NCBI RefSeq assembly: GCF_001605725.1
Contig: NZ_CP011530.1
Location: forward strand, 1,426,001-1,490,000
From: Mycobacteroides immunogenum
GTDB taxonomy: Bacteria > Actinomycetota > Actinomycetes > Mycobacteriales > Mycobacteriaceae
Reading direction: 5' to 3'
DNA: 64,000 bases
Shown piece after piece: positions 35,584 to 46,145 of this stretch. The notes below the pieces were generated by a model that was not told where the DNA came from, made no database searches, and was given only the letters and a program-made list of their open reading frames with translations. The translations under genes were made by a program, and so were the position numbers. Positions within the stretch are counted from its first letter, which is position 1; each line of letters opens with the position of its first letter.

Positions 35584-36867
35584 TTAGTGCTTCGGCGCTG
35601 CCGGTGCCGGAGCCGGCCCGGGGGCGGGTCCCAGCTCCACCGGAGGCGGTGGCGGGGCGAAGGGATTGAACGGCTGGGGCGCCGGGTTGGGGGAGAAGGG
35701 ATTGAACGGCTCGGCTGGTGGCGGCGGCGCGAACGGGTTGAACGGTTCGGCCGGGGGAGGCGGCGGCGCGCAGAAGAACATGCAGGGCGCCTGCGGTGCC
35801 TCAAGAGCAGGTTGGACGGCTCCGGGCGGGCCCGCGACGCCGCCCCGGTCCGCGGTCAGCGGGTTGACGATCGGCAGCTGGGCCAGCGGATCGTTGGGGG
35901 AGAGGCCCGCGACATCGGTCACCGAGCCGGGACCCAGTCCGCGTGATTCGCCGCCACCCAGGTGGGCCTTGCGTTCGGGTGCCACGTCGGCTGCGGTGAG
36001 CGGCGGCAGGTTGAGCGGAATCACGCCTGTCGCGTAGCCGGCCGCCCAGGCGAGCACGTTCTGGGCGTAGGCCACGGAGTTGTTGTAGCGCAGGATGGCC
36101 GACATCGTTTGCGAGCGGTCCCGCAAATTCAATCCACCGCTGCACAAATAGCGGGCGGCGGCCAGGCTGGCGTCGAAGACGTTCTGCGGATCGGCCTTGC
36201 CATCACCGTCTCCGTCGGAGGCGTACCGGCTCCAGGTGCTCGGCAGGAACTGCATGGGGCCGATGGCCCGGACGTATACCTGCGCACCCTGGGTCCGGGT
36301 TTGTTCGTGATCGACGATCACCTCGTTGCCGGGCAGGGTGCCGTCCAGGCTCGGGCCGTAGATGGGCTGGACGACGCGCCCCTTCGCGTCGGTGGCGCCG
36401 TTATTGGCGTGGCCCGATTCGATGCGGCCGATGCCCGCCAGCAGATTCCAGCTCACGCCGCAGCCCGGCGCCGCCTTGGCCATCATCTTCTCGGCGTTCT
36501 GATAGGCCTCCAGGGCGATTTTCGGAATGCCAAGGCCCCCAGGCGCCATCACGATCCCGGGTGGTGGTGGCGCGATCGCGGCGCTCGGCGCGATGCGGTA
36601 CTGGGTCGGCGGACGCATCACGGTGACCAGATTCAGTTCACCGACATCTGCCTGCACGGTGGCCGCGGACACGATGGGGACAGGTACCGGCACCACGGCC
36701 TGACCGCTCACCTGGGCGCTGCTGGCCGCGACCGCCAACCCGGCGATCGTCAGGGCGCTGAGTCCACCGACACGCAACCACGGCACGGGGGCCGAGGTGC
36801 CCTTGAGGCGCGATGCCGCGCTGCGGGCATGATCTACCGAGGTCGCAACCCAGCTTGGCAGCTCCAC
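35584..36867 (-). CDS. Lytic murein transglycosylase-like membrane protein, Rv1230c-like
   Basis: A 427-residue exported protein: an N-terminal signal anchor (about 33-50, GGLSALTIAGLAVAASSA), a lytic transglycosylase domain with the catalytic Glu in GIGRIESGHANNG and the GPMQFLPSTWSRYASDGDGDG segment, and a C-terminal Pro-rich tail with imperfect repeats of AEPFNPFAPPPP. It should cleave peptidoglycan glycan strands outside the membrane. The tail may span or bind wall polymer. GTG 36867 follows GGAAGGAA. It matches Rv1230c. Confidence 0.87.
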   Translation of the reverse strand: MELPSWVATSVDHARSAASRLKGTSAPVPWLRVGGLSALTIAGLAVAASSAQVSGQAVVPVPVPIVSAATVQADVGELNLVTVMRPPTQYRIAPSAAIAPPPPGIVMAPGGLGIPKIALEAYQNAEKMMAKAAPGCGVSWNLLAGIGRIESGHANNGATDAKGRVVQPIYGPSLDGTLPGNEVIVDHEQTRTQGAQVYVRAIGPMQFLPSTWSRYASDGDGDGKADPQNVFDASLAAARYLCSGGLNLRDRSQTMSAILRYNNSVAYAQNVLAWAAGYATGVIPLNLPPLTAADVAPERKAHLGGGESRGLGPGSVTDVAGLSPNDPLAQLPIVNPLTADRGGVAGPPGAVQPALEAPQAPCMFFCAPPPPPAEPFNPFAPPPPAEPFNPFSPNPAPQPFNPFAPPPPPVELGPAPGPAPAPAAPKH

Positions 36868-37103
36868 TCGGTTCCTTCCTCGGGCCTATTCGGGTCCCTG
36901 TCCGCGCCCCATCTGTCGGCACTCATTCTGACCTATGCGGTCGTGACGGGTGTGGCCGATGTGAACCGGAGAAACGATACCGGCGTGATCACTGCCGGGT
37001 TGCGAAATAGGCAAACCCCAGCGAATTTCGGGCAGCGGCCCAATCTTCCTTGTCTGCGCCGAGTTCGGTCCGCGCGGCCGCCGGAAATTGACGATTGGCT
37101 ATC

Positions 37104-37125
37104 TTCCGCTCGAGTTCCGCTCGAG
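37104..37125 (+). repeat. Tandem TTCCGCTCGAG x2 upstream of the MpaB gene
   Basis: Two identical 11-base units are immediately adjacent (37104-37114 and 37115-37125), each containing palindromic CTCGAG. Eleven bases is one helical turn, so two bound proteins would lie on the same face. They end about 57 bases before the candidate -10. Confidence 0.6.
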
Positions 37126-37181
37126 AGCCTCTGCGCGAGCTGACTTAGGGTCAGTATCTGGACGTAAACATAATCACTTGA

Positions 37182-37187
37182 TAGCGT
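37182..37187 (+). promoter_or_regulatory. Candidate leaderless -10 (TAGCGT) for the MpaB gene
   Basis: TAGCGT is followed by six bases and ATG 37194. Confidence 0.5.
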
Positions 37188-37193
37188 TGCAGT

Positions 37194-38144
37194 ATGACCG
37201 CATCACCGGATGTCGCCGTCCACTGGGAGCTGGGCTCCGATCGGCCGCGAGAGGATCACGGCTTCTTTGGACCCGATTCGCCGACATGGAAGGTGTGGAC
37301 CAGTCCGACCGCCCTCATCGGGTTCCAGCGCTCGGTGGTGCTGGAGCATTTCGAGCCCCATCTGGCCGCCGCGGTCGCCGACGCGGCCGGCATCTATCGC
37401 GATCCGCGTGGACGGATGGACGGGACCCTTGCCTACTTCCTGATCGTGGCGACGGCCGACTCGCGGACCGCCGTCGAGGCCTCCGAACATCTGCAGAAGG
37501 TGCACGCGCGATCCAAGGGCATCGACCCGGTCACCGGAACGCGCTACAGCGCCAACGATCCGGCGTCGCAGTTGTGGATCCATGTCACCGGGTGGCATTC
37601 GGTGCTCAAGTGCTACGAGGTGTTCGGTCCGGGGCCACTGAGCCGGGCCGAGGAGGACCGCTACTGGTCCGAGTGTGTGATCGCCGCCGAGCTACAGACC
37701 GTCAATCCGGCCGACGTGCCGCGATCACGCGATGAGGTCCGCCAATACTTCGCGCGGATGCGGCCCACGTTGTGCACCTCCGAGCGGGCCCAGCACGCCA
37801 TGCACTACCTGCTGCGCACCCCGCGCTCGGGGAACAGCAACATGCAGTTCTGGGCGATCAGCCGAATGCTGGCACCGGCGACCATCGCGACGCTGCCGCG
37901 CTGGATGCGTGAGCTGGGACAGTTCGACCAGCCCGGAATCGTGGACGCCGCGTACCGTCCGCTGGTGTCCGCCGGTGTGCGCATCGCCGGCATCCCGAAG
38001 GTGGAGACCACGATTCTGCGGCGCAGCCTGCCGATGACCCGCAGCGCTCTGCGCGACTTCTACAAGGCCAAGGCGCCGCTGCGGCCCGTCACCGTCACAC
38101 CGGCCGAGGCCAAGGAGCGGTACGGGAGGCGGGCCACCGCATAG
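37194..38144 (+). CDS. Oxygenase-type MpaB-family protein (DUF2236)
   Basis: A 316-residue protein of the MpaB/latex-clearing-type superfamily. GDxxG-like FFGPDSPTWKVWTSPTALIGFQRSVVLEHFEPHLAAAV, followed by ASEHLQKVHARSKGID and LWIHVTGWHSVLKCYEVFGPGPLS, shows the conserved histidines (HARS, HVT, WHS) that bind heme or metal in the family. Members are putative oxygenases; substrate unknown. Mycobacteria carry many paralogues. No operon partner upstream; a CitE-like gene follows after 23 bases, with its own promoter. Confidence 0.82.
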   Translation: MTASPDVAVHWELGSDRPREDHGFFGPDSPTWKVWTSPTALIGFQRSVVLEHFEPHLAAAVADAAGIYRDPRGRMDGTLAYFLIVATADSRTAVEASEHLQKVHARSKGIDPVTGTRYSANDPASQLWIHVTGWHSVLKCYEVFGPGPLSRAEEDRYWSECVIAAELQTVNPADVPRSRDEVRQYFARMRPTLCTSERAQHAMHYLLRTPRSGNSNMQFWAISRMLAPATIATLPRWMRELGQFDQPGIVDAAYRPLVSAGVRIAGIPKVETTILRRSLPMTRSALRDFYKAKAPLRPVTVTPAEAKERYGRRATA

Positions 38145-38153
38145 GGTGGCGCC

Positions 38154-38159
38154 TACGCT
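38154..38159 (+). promoter_or_regulatory. Candidate leaderless -10 (TACGCT) for the CitE-like gene
   Basis: TACGCT is followed by eight bases and GTG 38168. It lies in the 23-base spacer after the MpaB gene. Confidence 0.4.
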
Positions 38160-38167
38160 GATTACCT

Positions 38168-39130
38168 GTGACAGCTCCCGCGTACCGTCCGCGCCGCACT
38201 ACCCTGGCCGTTCCCGGCAGCAGCCAGAAGATGATCGACAAGGCGAAAACGCTTCCGGCAGATGAGATTTTCTTAGATCTCGAGGACGCGGTCGCGGCCC
38301 CGGCCAAGGTTGAGGCGCGTCAGCGTATCGCCGATGCCCTCAACGCTCCGGGATGGTCCGGGCAGCTGTTGTCGGTACGCGTCAACGACTGGACCACCGA
38401 ATGGACCTACGCCGACGTCGTAGAGGTTGTTTCGCGGGCCGGTGCCCACCTCGACAACATCCTGCTGCCCAAGGTCATTGACGCCGCGCATGTGTCCGCG
38501 CTGGATCTGCTGCTGACTCAGGTAGAGCGAGCCCACGGGCTTGCGGTGGGCGCCATCGGTATCCAGGCCCAGATCGAGAACGCGCAGGGGCTCACCAACA
38601 TCGACGCGATCGCATCGGCGAGCCCGCGCGTGCGCTCACTCGTCTTCGGCCCGGCCGACTTCATGGCCAGCCTGGGCATGCGCACGCTCGTGGTCGGTGA
38701 GCAGCCTCCTGGATATGACGGCGAGGCCTATCACCATGTGCTGATGACCATCCTGGTCGCCGCCCGTGCACACGGCATCGACGCCATCGACGGTCCGTAT
38801 CTGAAGGTGCGCGACGTCGAGGCCTTCCGGGTCGCGGCAAGTCGTTCGGCCGCACTCGGTTTCGACGGGAAGTGGGTGCTGCACCCCGCGCAGATCGAGG
38901 CGGGTAACGAGATGTTCAGCCCGCGCCAAGAGGACTACGACAGGGCCGAGCTGATCCTGGACGCCTATGAGTGGCACACCTCGGTGGCCGGGGGCGCCCG
39001 CGGCGCGGTGATGCTGGGTGAGGAGATGATCGACGAGGCCAGTCGCAAGATGGCACTGGTGATCGCCGGCAAGGGACGTGCTGCGGGAATGGTGCGGCAG
39101 GCGGCGCCCTACGAACCGTCGACGGGCTAG
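38168..39130 (+). CDS. HpcH/HpaI aldolase, CitE-like CoA-ester lyase
   Basis: A 320-residue CitE-superfamily enzyme: RRTTLAVPGSSQKMIDKA and DEIFLDLEDAVAAPAKVEAR with the metal-binding Glu/Asp, VRVNDWTTEWTYADV, QIENAQGLTNIDAIA and FGPADFMASLGM are the conserved blocks, and GFDGKWVLHPAQIEAGNEMF is the C-terminal signature. Mycobacterial relatives act on malyl-, methylmalyl- or citramalyl-CoA. It lacks citrate lyase partners, so it is stand-alone. The stop overlaps the convergent DUF4190 gene by 4 bases. Confidence 0.87.
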   Translation: MTAPAYRPRRTTLAVPGSSQKMIDKAKTLPADEIFLDLEDAVAAPAKVEARQRIADALNAPGWSGQLLSVRVNDWTTEWTYADVVEVVSRAGAHLDNILLPKVIDAAHVSALDLLLTQVERAHGLAVGAIGIQAQIENAQGLTNIDAIASASPRVRSLVFGPADFMASLGMRTLVVGEQPPGYDGEAYHHVLMTILVAARAHGIDAIDGPYLKVRDVEAFRVAASRSAALGFDGKWVLHPAQIEAGNEMFSPRQEDYDRAELILDAYEWHTSVAGGARGAVMLGEEMIDEASRKMALVIAGKGRAAGMVRQAAPYEPSTG

Positions 39131-39789
39131 AAGGAGCCTGAGGTACCGCTGCTGCTCCCCGCGGCCACCAGGATGAGGACCACTATCCAGAGCACAGGGA
39201 TCGCCGCGCCCAGGATGATGCCCGCAATCGCGATGCCCTTGCCGTCCTGCTGGCGGGTCTTGAGCTGATTCAGCGCGATGACGCCAAGGATGACGCCGAC
39301 GATGCCGAGGATGATGCCCAGGTAGCAGGTCACGATGGCCGCGATCGACGTGATCAGTGATGCGATGGCCAGCCCGTTGGTGCCGCCGGCCTGCCCGTAC
39401 CCGCCATACCCGTAGGGGTCGGCGTACCCCGGGGGCGGATATCCGGGGTAGCCGCCGGTAACGGGATAGCCCGGGGGCGGGTACGCGCCGGGCTGCACCT
39501 GCTGATATGACGGATAGCCCTGGCCGTATTGGGGGTATGCGGGCGGTGCCGTCGGATACGGCGGCGGCGCGGTGGGATAAGCGGGGGGAGCGGCCGGATA
39601 TCCGGAGGCCGGATACGCGGGGTAGGTCGGCGTGGGCCCAGGCGTTTCCCAGGCCGGTGGGGCGCTCGGCGCGGGGTTCGCCGCAGCCGCTGCATCGGCC
39701 GGCGGCACGGACTGTTCCAGGGACGGGTACTCGTATCCGGATGAGACGTCGGGGCTGGATCCGGAGGGTTCGTTACCCGGGCTAGTCAT
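39127..39789 (-). CDS. Pro/Tyr/Gly-rich DUF4190 membrane protein, Rv1233c-like
   Basis: A 220-residue protein. The first 130 residues are low-complexity, with repeats of YPTAPPxYP and PPGYP, probably disordered and cytoplasmic. Then come two transmembrane helices (LAIASLITSIAAIVTCYLGIILGIVGVILGVIALNQL and a second near the C terminus) with a short polar loop TRQQDGKGIAIAG, the DUF4190 pattern. Function is unknown. The start ATG has a -10 box TAAATT six bases upstream on the minus strand. Confidence 0.82.
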   Translation of the reverse strand: MTSPGNEPSGSSPDVSSGYEYPSLEQSVPPADAAAAANPAPSAPPAWETPGPTPTYPAYPASGYPAAPPAYPTAPPPYPTAPPAYPQYGQGYPSYQQVQPGAYPPPGYPVTGGYPGYPPPGYADPYGYGGYGQAGGTNGLAIASLITSIAAIVTCYLGIILGIVGVILGVIALNQLKTRQQDGKGIAIAGIILGAAIPVLWIVVLILVAAGSSSGTSGSF

Positions 39790-39795
39790 GGCGCA

Positions 39796-39801
39796 AATTT
39801 A
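39796..39801 (-). promoter_or_regulatory. Candidate leaderless -10 (TAAATT) for the DUF4190 gene
   Basis: On the minus strand TAAATT is followed by six bases and ATG 39789. Confidence 0.5.
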
Positions 39802-39946
39802 GCGTATAGAGGGGGCTGGGGGCCGCGCTGTGGACGGAAAGTCGCAGGTCGCGGTCAAAGGGGCACCAACTGGCCGCCCTGGGCGTTAAATAAGTGCTAG
39901 CCAGTGCGCCACCGCGCGCCGTCGACTCTCCAGGAGGACCGTACTC

Positions 39947-40468
39947 GTGGGACAACCGCTCACACCCGGGCAACCACCGCGTTCGACATCGCAGCGTTCC
40001 CAGCTGTCTTCGTCATTGTCTCTGCCGACACCGCCACAGGGCTGGCCGATCGGCTCGTACCCGACATACGCCGAGGCCCAGCGCGCCGTCGACTATCTGT
40101 CCGATGAGCAGTTCCCGGTCGAGAACGTCACCATCGTGGGCGTGAACCTGATGCAGGTGGAACGGGTGACCGGTCGCCTGACCTGGCCCAAGGTGCTGGG
40201 TGGGGGCATGCTCAGCGGAGCGTGGCTGGGTCTGTTCATCGGGCTGGTGCTGGGTATGTTCAGCACAAATCTCGCCGGATCGTTGGTAGTGGGACTTACC
40301 GTCGGGCTGGTGTTCGGGTTGGTGACAGCCGCTGTGCCCTATGCCATGACAAGGGGCACAAGGGATTTCGCGTCGACGATGCAGCTTGTCGCGGGACGTT
40401 ACGACGTGTTGTGCGAGCCGGCGCAGGCCGAGGCCGCGCGCGACATGTTGGCCAAGCTGGCTATCTAG
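39947..40468 (+). CDS. General-stress-type membrane protein, Rv1234-like
   Basis: A 173-residue protein. A polar Ser/Pro-rich N terminus precedes the general-stress motif PIGSYPTYAEAQRAVDYLSDEQFPVENVTIVG, which is the YflT/GSP17-type fold, then two close transmembrane helices (about 85-130, GGGMLSGAWLGLFIGLVLGMF and GLTVGLVFGLVTAAVPYAM) and a C-terminal VAGRYDVLCEPAQAEAARDMLAKL. It matches Rv1234. GTG 39947 follows AGGAGG. It precedes the trehalose importer operon, with 198 bases between. Confidence 0.82.
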   Translation: MGQPLTPGQPPRSTSQRSQLSSSLSLPTPPQGWPIGSYPTYAEAQRAVDYLSDEQFPVENVTIVGVNLMQVERVTGRLTWPKVLGGGMLSGAWLGLFIGLVLGMFSTNLAGSLVVGLTVGLVFGLVTAAVPYAMTRGTRDFASTMQLVAGRYDVLCEPAQAEAARDMLAKLAI

Positions 40469-42983
<2,515 letters not shown>

Positions 42984-42987
<4 letters not shown>

Positions 42988-43817
42988 CCCGTACTGACTC
43001 CTCACGTGCGGCCGGGTGGGCGATCGCCGACGCGTTGGTGCTGTGTTACGCGCTGGTTCCGGTGCTGTGGGTACTGAGTCTGTCCCTCAAACCGACGTCG
43101 TCGGTCAAGGACGGCACGTTTTTTCCGTGGCCGATGACTCTGGACAACTACCGTGGCATCTTCAGCGGCAACGTCTTCACGTCGGCACTGGTCAACTCCA
43201 TCGGCATTGGACTCATCGCGACGGTGATCGCCGTGAGTGTGGGCACCATGGCGGCCTATGCGGTCGCGCGCCTGGACTTCCCCGGGAAAAAGGCGCTCAT
43301 CGGTGCCGCACTGCTGATCGCGATGTTCCCGCAGATCTCCCTGGTGACGCCCATTTTCAATATCGAGCGGTCCGTCGGTCTGTTCGACACCTGGCCCGGA
43401 TTGATCATCCCGTACATCACTTTCGCGCTGCCCCTGGCCATCTACACGCTGTCGGCGTTCTTCCGCGAGATCCCGTGGGAGCTGGAGAAAGCGGCCAAGA
43501 TAGACGGCGCCACACCGGCACAGGCCTTCTGGAAGGTCATTGCCCCGTTGGCCACGCCCGGCATCGTCACCTCCGCGATCCTGGTGTTCATCTTCGCGTG
43601 GAATGACCTGCTGCTGGCGATCTCGCTGACGGCCACCGACCGATCCATCACCGCACCGGTCGCTATCGCGAACTTCACCGGCAGTTCGCAATTCGAGGAG
43701 CCCACCGGATCGATCGCCGCGGGCGCCATTGTCATCACCGTGCCGATCATCATCTTCGTGCTCATATTCCAACGACGGATCGTCGCCGGATTGACCTCCG
43801 GCGCAGTGAAGGGTTAG
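42984..43817 (+). CDS. sugB: Trehalose ABC importer permease SugB
   Basis: A 277-residue permease with six transmembrane segments and EAA loop [31 protein letters not shown]. It pairs with SugA to form the trehalose channel. It starts in a 4-base overlap with sugA and ends two bases before sugC. It corresponds to Rv1237. Confidence 0.95.
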
Positions 43818-43819
43818 CG

Positions 43820-44992
43820 ATGGCTGAGATAGTGCTCGACCAGGTGTCCAAGACGTACGCGGACGGTTCGGCCGCGGTAGAGGACGTCAGCCTGAGCATC
43901 GCCGACGGCGAGTTCATCATCCTGGTCGGACCCTCCGGTTGCGGCAAGTCGACAACGCTGAACATGATTGCCGGACTTGAGGACATCTCGTCCGGAGAAC
44001 TCACCATCGCCGGTGAGCGGGTCAACGAGAAAGCGCCCAAGGATCGCGATATCGCGATGGTGTTCCAGTCGTACGCCTTGTACCCGCATATGACGGTGCG
44101 CCAGAACATCGCCTTTCCCTTGACGCTGGCCAAGATGAGTAAGGCCGATATCAACGCCAAGGTCGAAGAGGCCGCGAAGATCCTGGATCTCACCGACTAC
44201 CTGGATCGCAAGCCCGCCAACCTTTCTGGTGGCCAGCGGCAACGGGTGGCGATGGGGCGCGCGATCGTGCGCAGCCCCAAGGCGTTCCTGATGGACGAGC
44301 CGCTGTCCAATCTCGATGCCAAGCTGCGGGTGCAGATGCGTACCGAGATCGCGCGGCTGCAGAAGCGGCTGGGCACCACCACCGTGTACGTCACCCACGA
44401 TCAGACCGAGGCGATGACACTCGGAGACCGGGTGGTGGTGCTGCGCGCCGGCAAGGTGCAGCAAGTGGGCGCCCCGCAGGAGCTGTACGACACGCCCGCG
44501 AATCTGTTTGTCGCGGGCTTCATCGGTTCTCCTGCCATGAACTTCTTTCCGGCGAAACTCACCGATGTGGGGGTGCAGCTGCCCTTCGGCGAGGTAACGC
44601 TGGATGCCGGGGTGTACGCGGGCATCACGGCCCGGAAGCCGTCCGGTGATGTGATCGTGGGCATTCGGCCCGAGCAGTTCGAGGACGCGGCTCTTGTCGA
44701 CACCTACAAGCGCATCACCGGTCTGACGCTGACCGTCAATGCCGATGTGGTCGAGTCGCTGGGGTCGGACAAGTACGTGCACTTCACTACCGAGGGCGGC
44801 GCGGCTCATTCGGATGAGCTGACCGAGCTCGCGCAGGAGTCCGAGGTTGCCGAGAATGAGTTCGTGGCACGGATTTCCGCGGCCTCGAAGGTCGTCGCTG
44901 GGCAGCCGATCGAGCTGATCATCGATACCGGCAAGCTGGTGATCTTCGATGCCGAGTCGGGTGAGAATCTCTCCCTGGCTGCCGGCGAGTGA
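43820..44992 (+). CDS. sugC: Trehalose ABC importer ATPase SugC
   Basis: A 390-residue MalK-type ATPase: Walker A GPSGCGKST (about 36-44), Q-loop AMVFQSYALYPHMTV, signature LSGGQRQRVAMGRAIV, Walker B AFLMDEPLSNLDA and H-loop VTHDQTEAM, then the C-terminal regulatory OB/TOBE-like domain. It energises trehalose uptake. It matches Rv1238. The stop overlaps the start of an unexpected fifth gene by 4 bases. Confidence 0.96.
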   Translation: MAEIVLDQVSKTYADGSAAVEDVSLSIADGEFIILVGPSGCGKSTTLNMIAGLEDISSGELTIAGERVNEKAPKDRDIAMVFQSYALYPHMTVRQNIAFPLTLAKMSKADINAKVEEAAKILDLTDYLDRKPANLSGGQRQRVAMGRAIVRSPKAFLMDEPLSNLDAKLRVQMRTEIARLQKRLGTTTVYVTHDQTEAMTLGDRVVVLRAGKVQQVGAPQELYDTPANLFVAGFIGSPAMNFFPAKLTDVGVQLPFGEVTLDAGVYAGITARKPSGDVIVGIRPEQFEDAALVDTYKRITGLTLTVNADVVESLGSDKYVHFTTEGGAAHSDELTELAQESEVAENEFVARISAASKVVAGQPIELIIDTGKLVIFDAESGENLSLAAGE

Positions 44993-45609
44993 ACAGTGCG
45001 CCCATGAACTCGGACGAGATCGTCCGCCGCGTGCGCGCGCAGCTGGCCGATCATTTCGCCGGTCGTGGTGTGGGAGAGCCGGATTCGGCGTCCGTCACCT
45101 TCCTGGGCGCTGAGCCCTATGAGCTGTTGCGTTATGGGCCCGACGACTCCGGCCTGACACACTTTGCTTCGGTGGGGGCCAGCAGGTACCCGATGACCGA
45201 CCCGGGCGAGATGCTCGCCTCCGAGCACCTCGGCCCGCGTGCCGAGGTGCTGATCAGTTTGCGTGGCAATGTCTTCCCGGGCCTGGCCCGCTCGCTCGCG
45301 GTGTTGGCCGCTTCGCCCGCCGTGGAGGGGCTGGTGCTTACCGAGGACGCACTTGTCGATCTGGGCCAGCCGCTGTGGGACGACCCGGACCGGCAAGCCT
45401 TCACCGCGGTACTGCTACAGGCCAGCGATATCCCGGATCTGCCACTGCCCGAACCACTCTCGCCTGTGCGATTCCTGGCCGCGGTACCCATCACCGCCAA
45501 CGAAGCCGCCTGGGTCCGGATCAAGGGCGCCGAGGCTCTGCAGGACACTTGGCGGCAGGCAGGCATCGACGTGACGGACCCGTCACGCGCCCACGCGCAA
45601 CCGAGTTAG
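44989..45609 (+). CDS. Suppressor-of-fused (SUFU)-domain protein, coupled to sugC
   Basis: A 206-residue soluble protein. The central block TFLGAEPYELLRYGPDDSGLTHFASVGASRYPMTDPGE and LISLRGNVFPGLARSLAVLAASPAVEGLVL is typical of bacterial suppressor-of-fused proteins, which are small, widespread and often linked to toxin immunity; no toxin is seen here. GTG 44989 overlaps the sugC stop (GTGA), so it is likely the last gene of the trehalose operon; ATG 45004 is an alternative. The cause of that link is not known. Confidence 0.7.
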   Translation: MNSAPMNSDEIVRRVRAQLADHFAGRGVGEPDSASVTFLGAEPYELLRYGPDDSGLTHFASVGASRYPMTDPGEMLASEHLGPRAEVLISLRGNVFPGLARSLAVLAASPAVEGLVLTEDALVDLGQPLWDDPDRQAFTAVLLQASDIPDLPLPEPLSPVRFLAAVPITANEAAWVRIKGAEALQDTWRQAGIDVTDPSRAHAQPS

Positions 45610-45618
45610 TCGCGGGCG

Positions 45619-46119
45619 TCACTGCCCAATGACGGCGAAGTCGGCGAGGCCGGCGACGAAGCCAACCGGTGAGTCCTGGATGTTCATGACGCACGCGAGC
45701 TGATATCCGGCAATGTATGCGCAGTGTGAATTGTCGAACGCATAGTCAACACCCGGCAGCAGCAGAGGGAGTGGATGCCCTTCGAACTCAGGGGTTTTGG
45801 TGAAGTCCACGTCTTCGGTGCCGAACCGCAGCGGCTCCGCCGAGTTGTTGAACAGGTGGGCGGAGTTGGCTCCGTCGGGCGCGCCGAAGAACCTGCCGTG
45901 GCAATCGAGCGCGGACATCCCGCGATGTGACGACGATGTGCAGTATGCGCCGCTGGGAGTGCGGAATCCGCGGACCGAGTAGACCAGACCGTCTCGCACG
46001 GTGAAGTCCTTGGCGGCCGCCTTCGGCATGGAGGAGAAGTCGGGGAGCGCCGGGTCCGCGAGTGCGTTCGGCGCGCACACGAGGGCCAGCATCAGCATCA
46101 ACGCCATGCGCAATGTCAT
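45619..46119 (-). CDS. Secreted protein of unknown function
   Basis: A 166-residue protein beginning MTLRMALMLMLALVCAPNALADPA, a clear Sec signal peptide with a likely cut after ALA. The mature part has four cysteines (YCTSSS, LDCHGRF, SHCAYIAG, LACVM), which suggests two disulfides, and conserved aromatic residues. I do not recognise the family; it resembles mycobacterial small exported proteins of unknown function. ATG 46119 puts the signal at the N terminus. It lies in a 26-base gap from corA on the same strand. Confidence 0.72.
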   Translation of the reverse strand: MTLRMALMLMLALVCAPNALADPALPDFSSMPKAAAKDFTVRDGLVYSVRGFRTPSGAYCTSSSHRGMSALDCHGRFFGAPDGANSAHLFNNSAEPLRFGTEDVDFTKTPEFEGHPLPLLLPGVDYAFDNSHCAYIAGYQLACVMNIQDSPVGFVAGLADFAVIGQ

Positions 46120-46145
46120 TGCCGGGTGTGGATATCGGTGCGGGA

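Larger units (their letters stand above)
36868..37193. other. 326-base divergent intergenic region
   Basis: No gene is visible. It carries the ribosome site of the transglycosylase gene at its left edge, a tandem pair of TTCCGCTCGAG (37104-37125), and the leaderless-type promoter of the MpaB gene at its right edge. The rest shows no structure I can name. Confidence 0.5.

Noticed and set aside
39360..39720. Dense short repeats rich in GGATA and GGCGG
   Set aside because: They encode the Pro/Tyr/Gly-rich tail of the DUF4190 protein; low-complexity coding sequence is sufficient.
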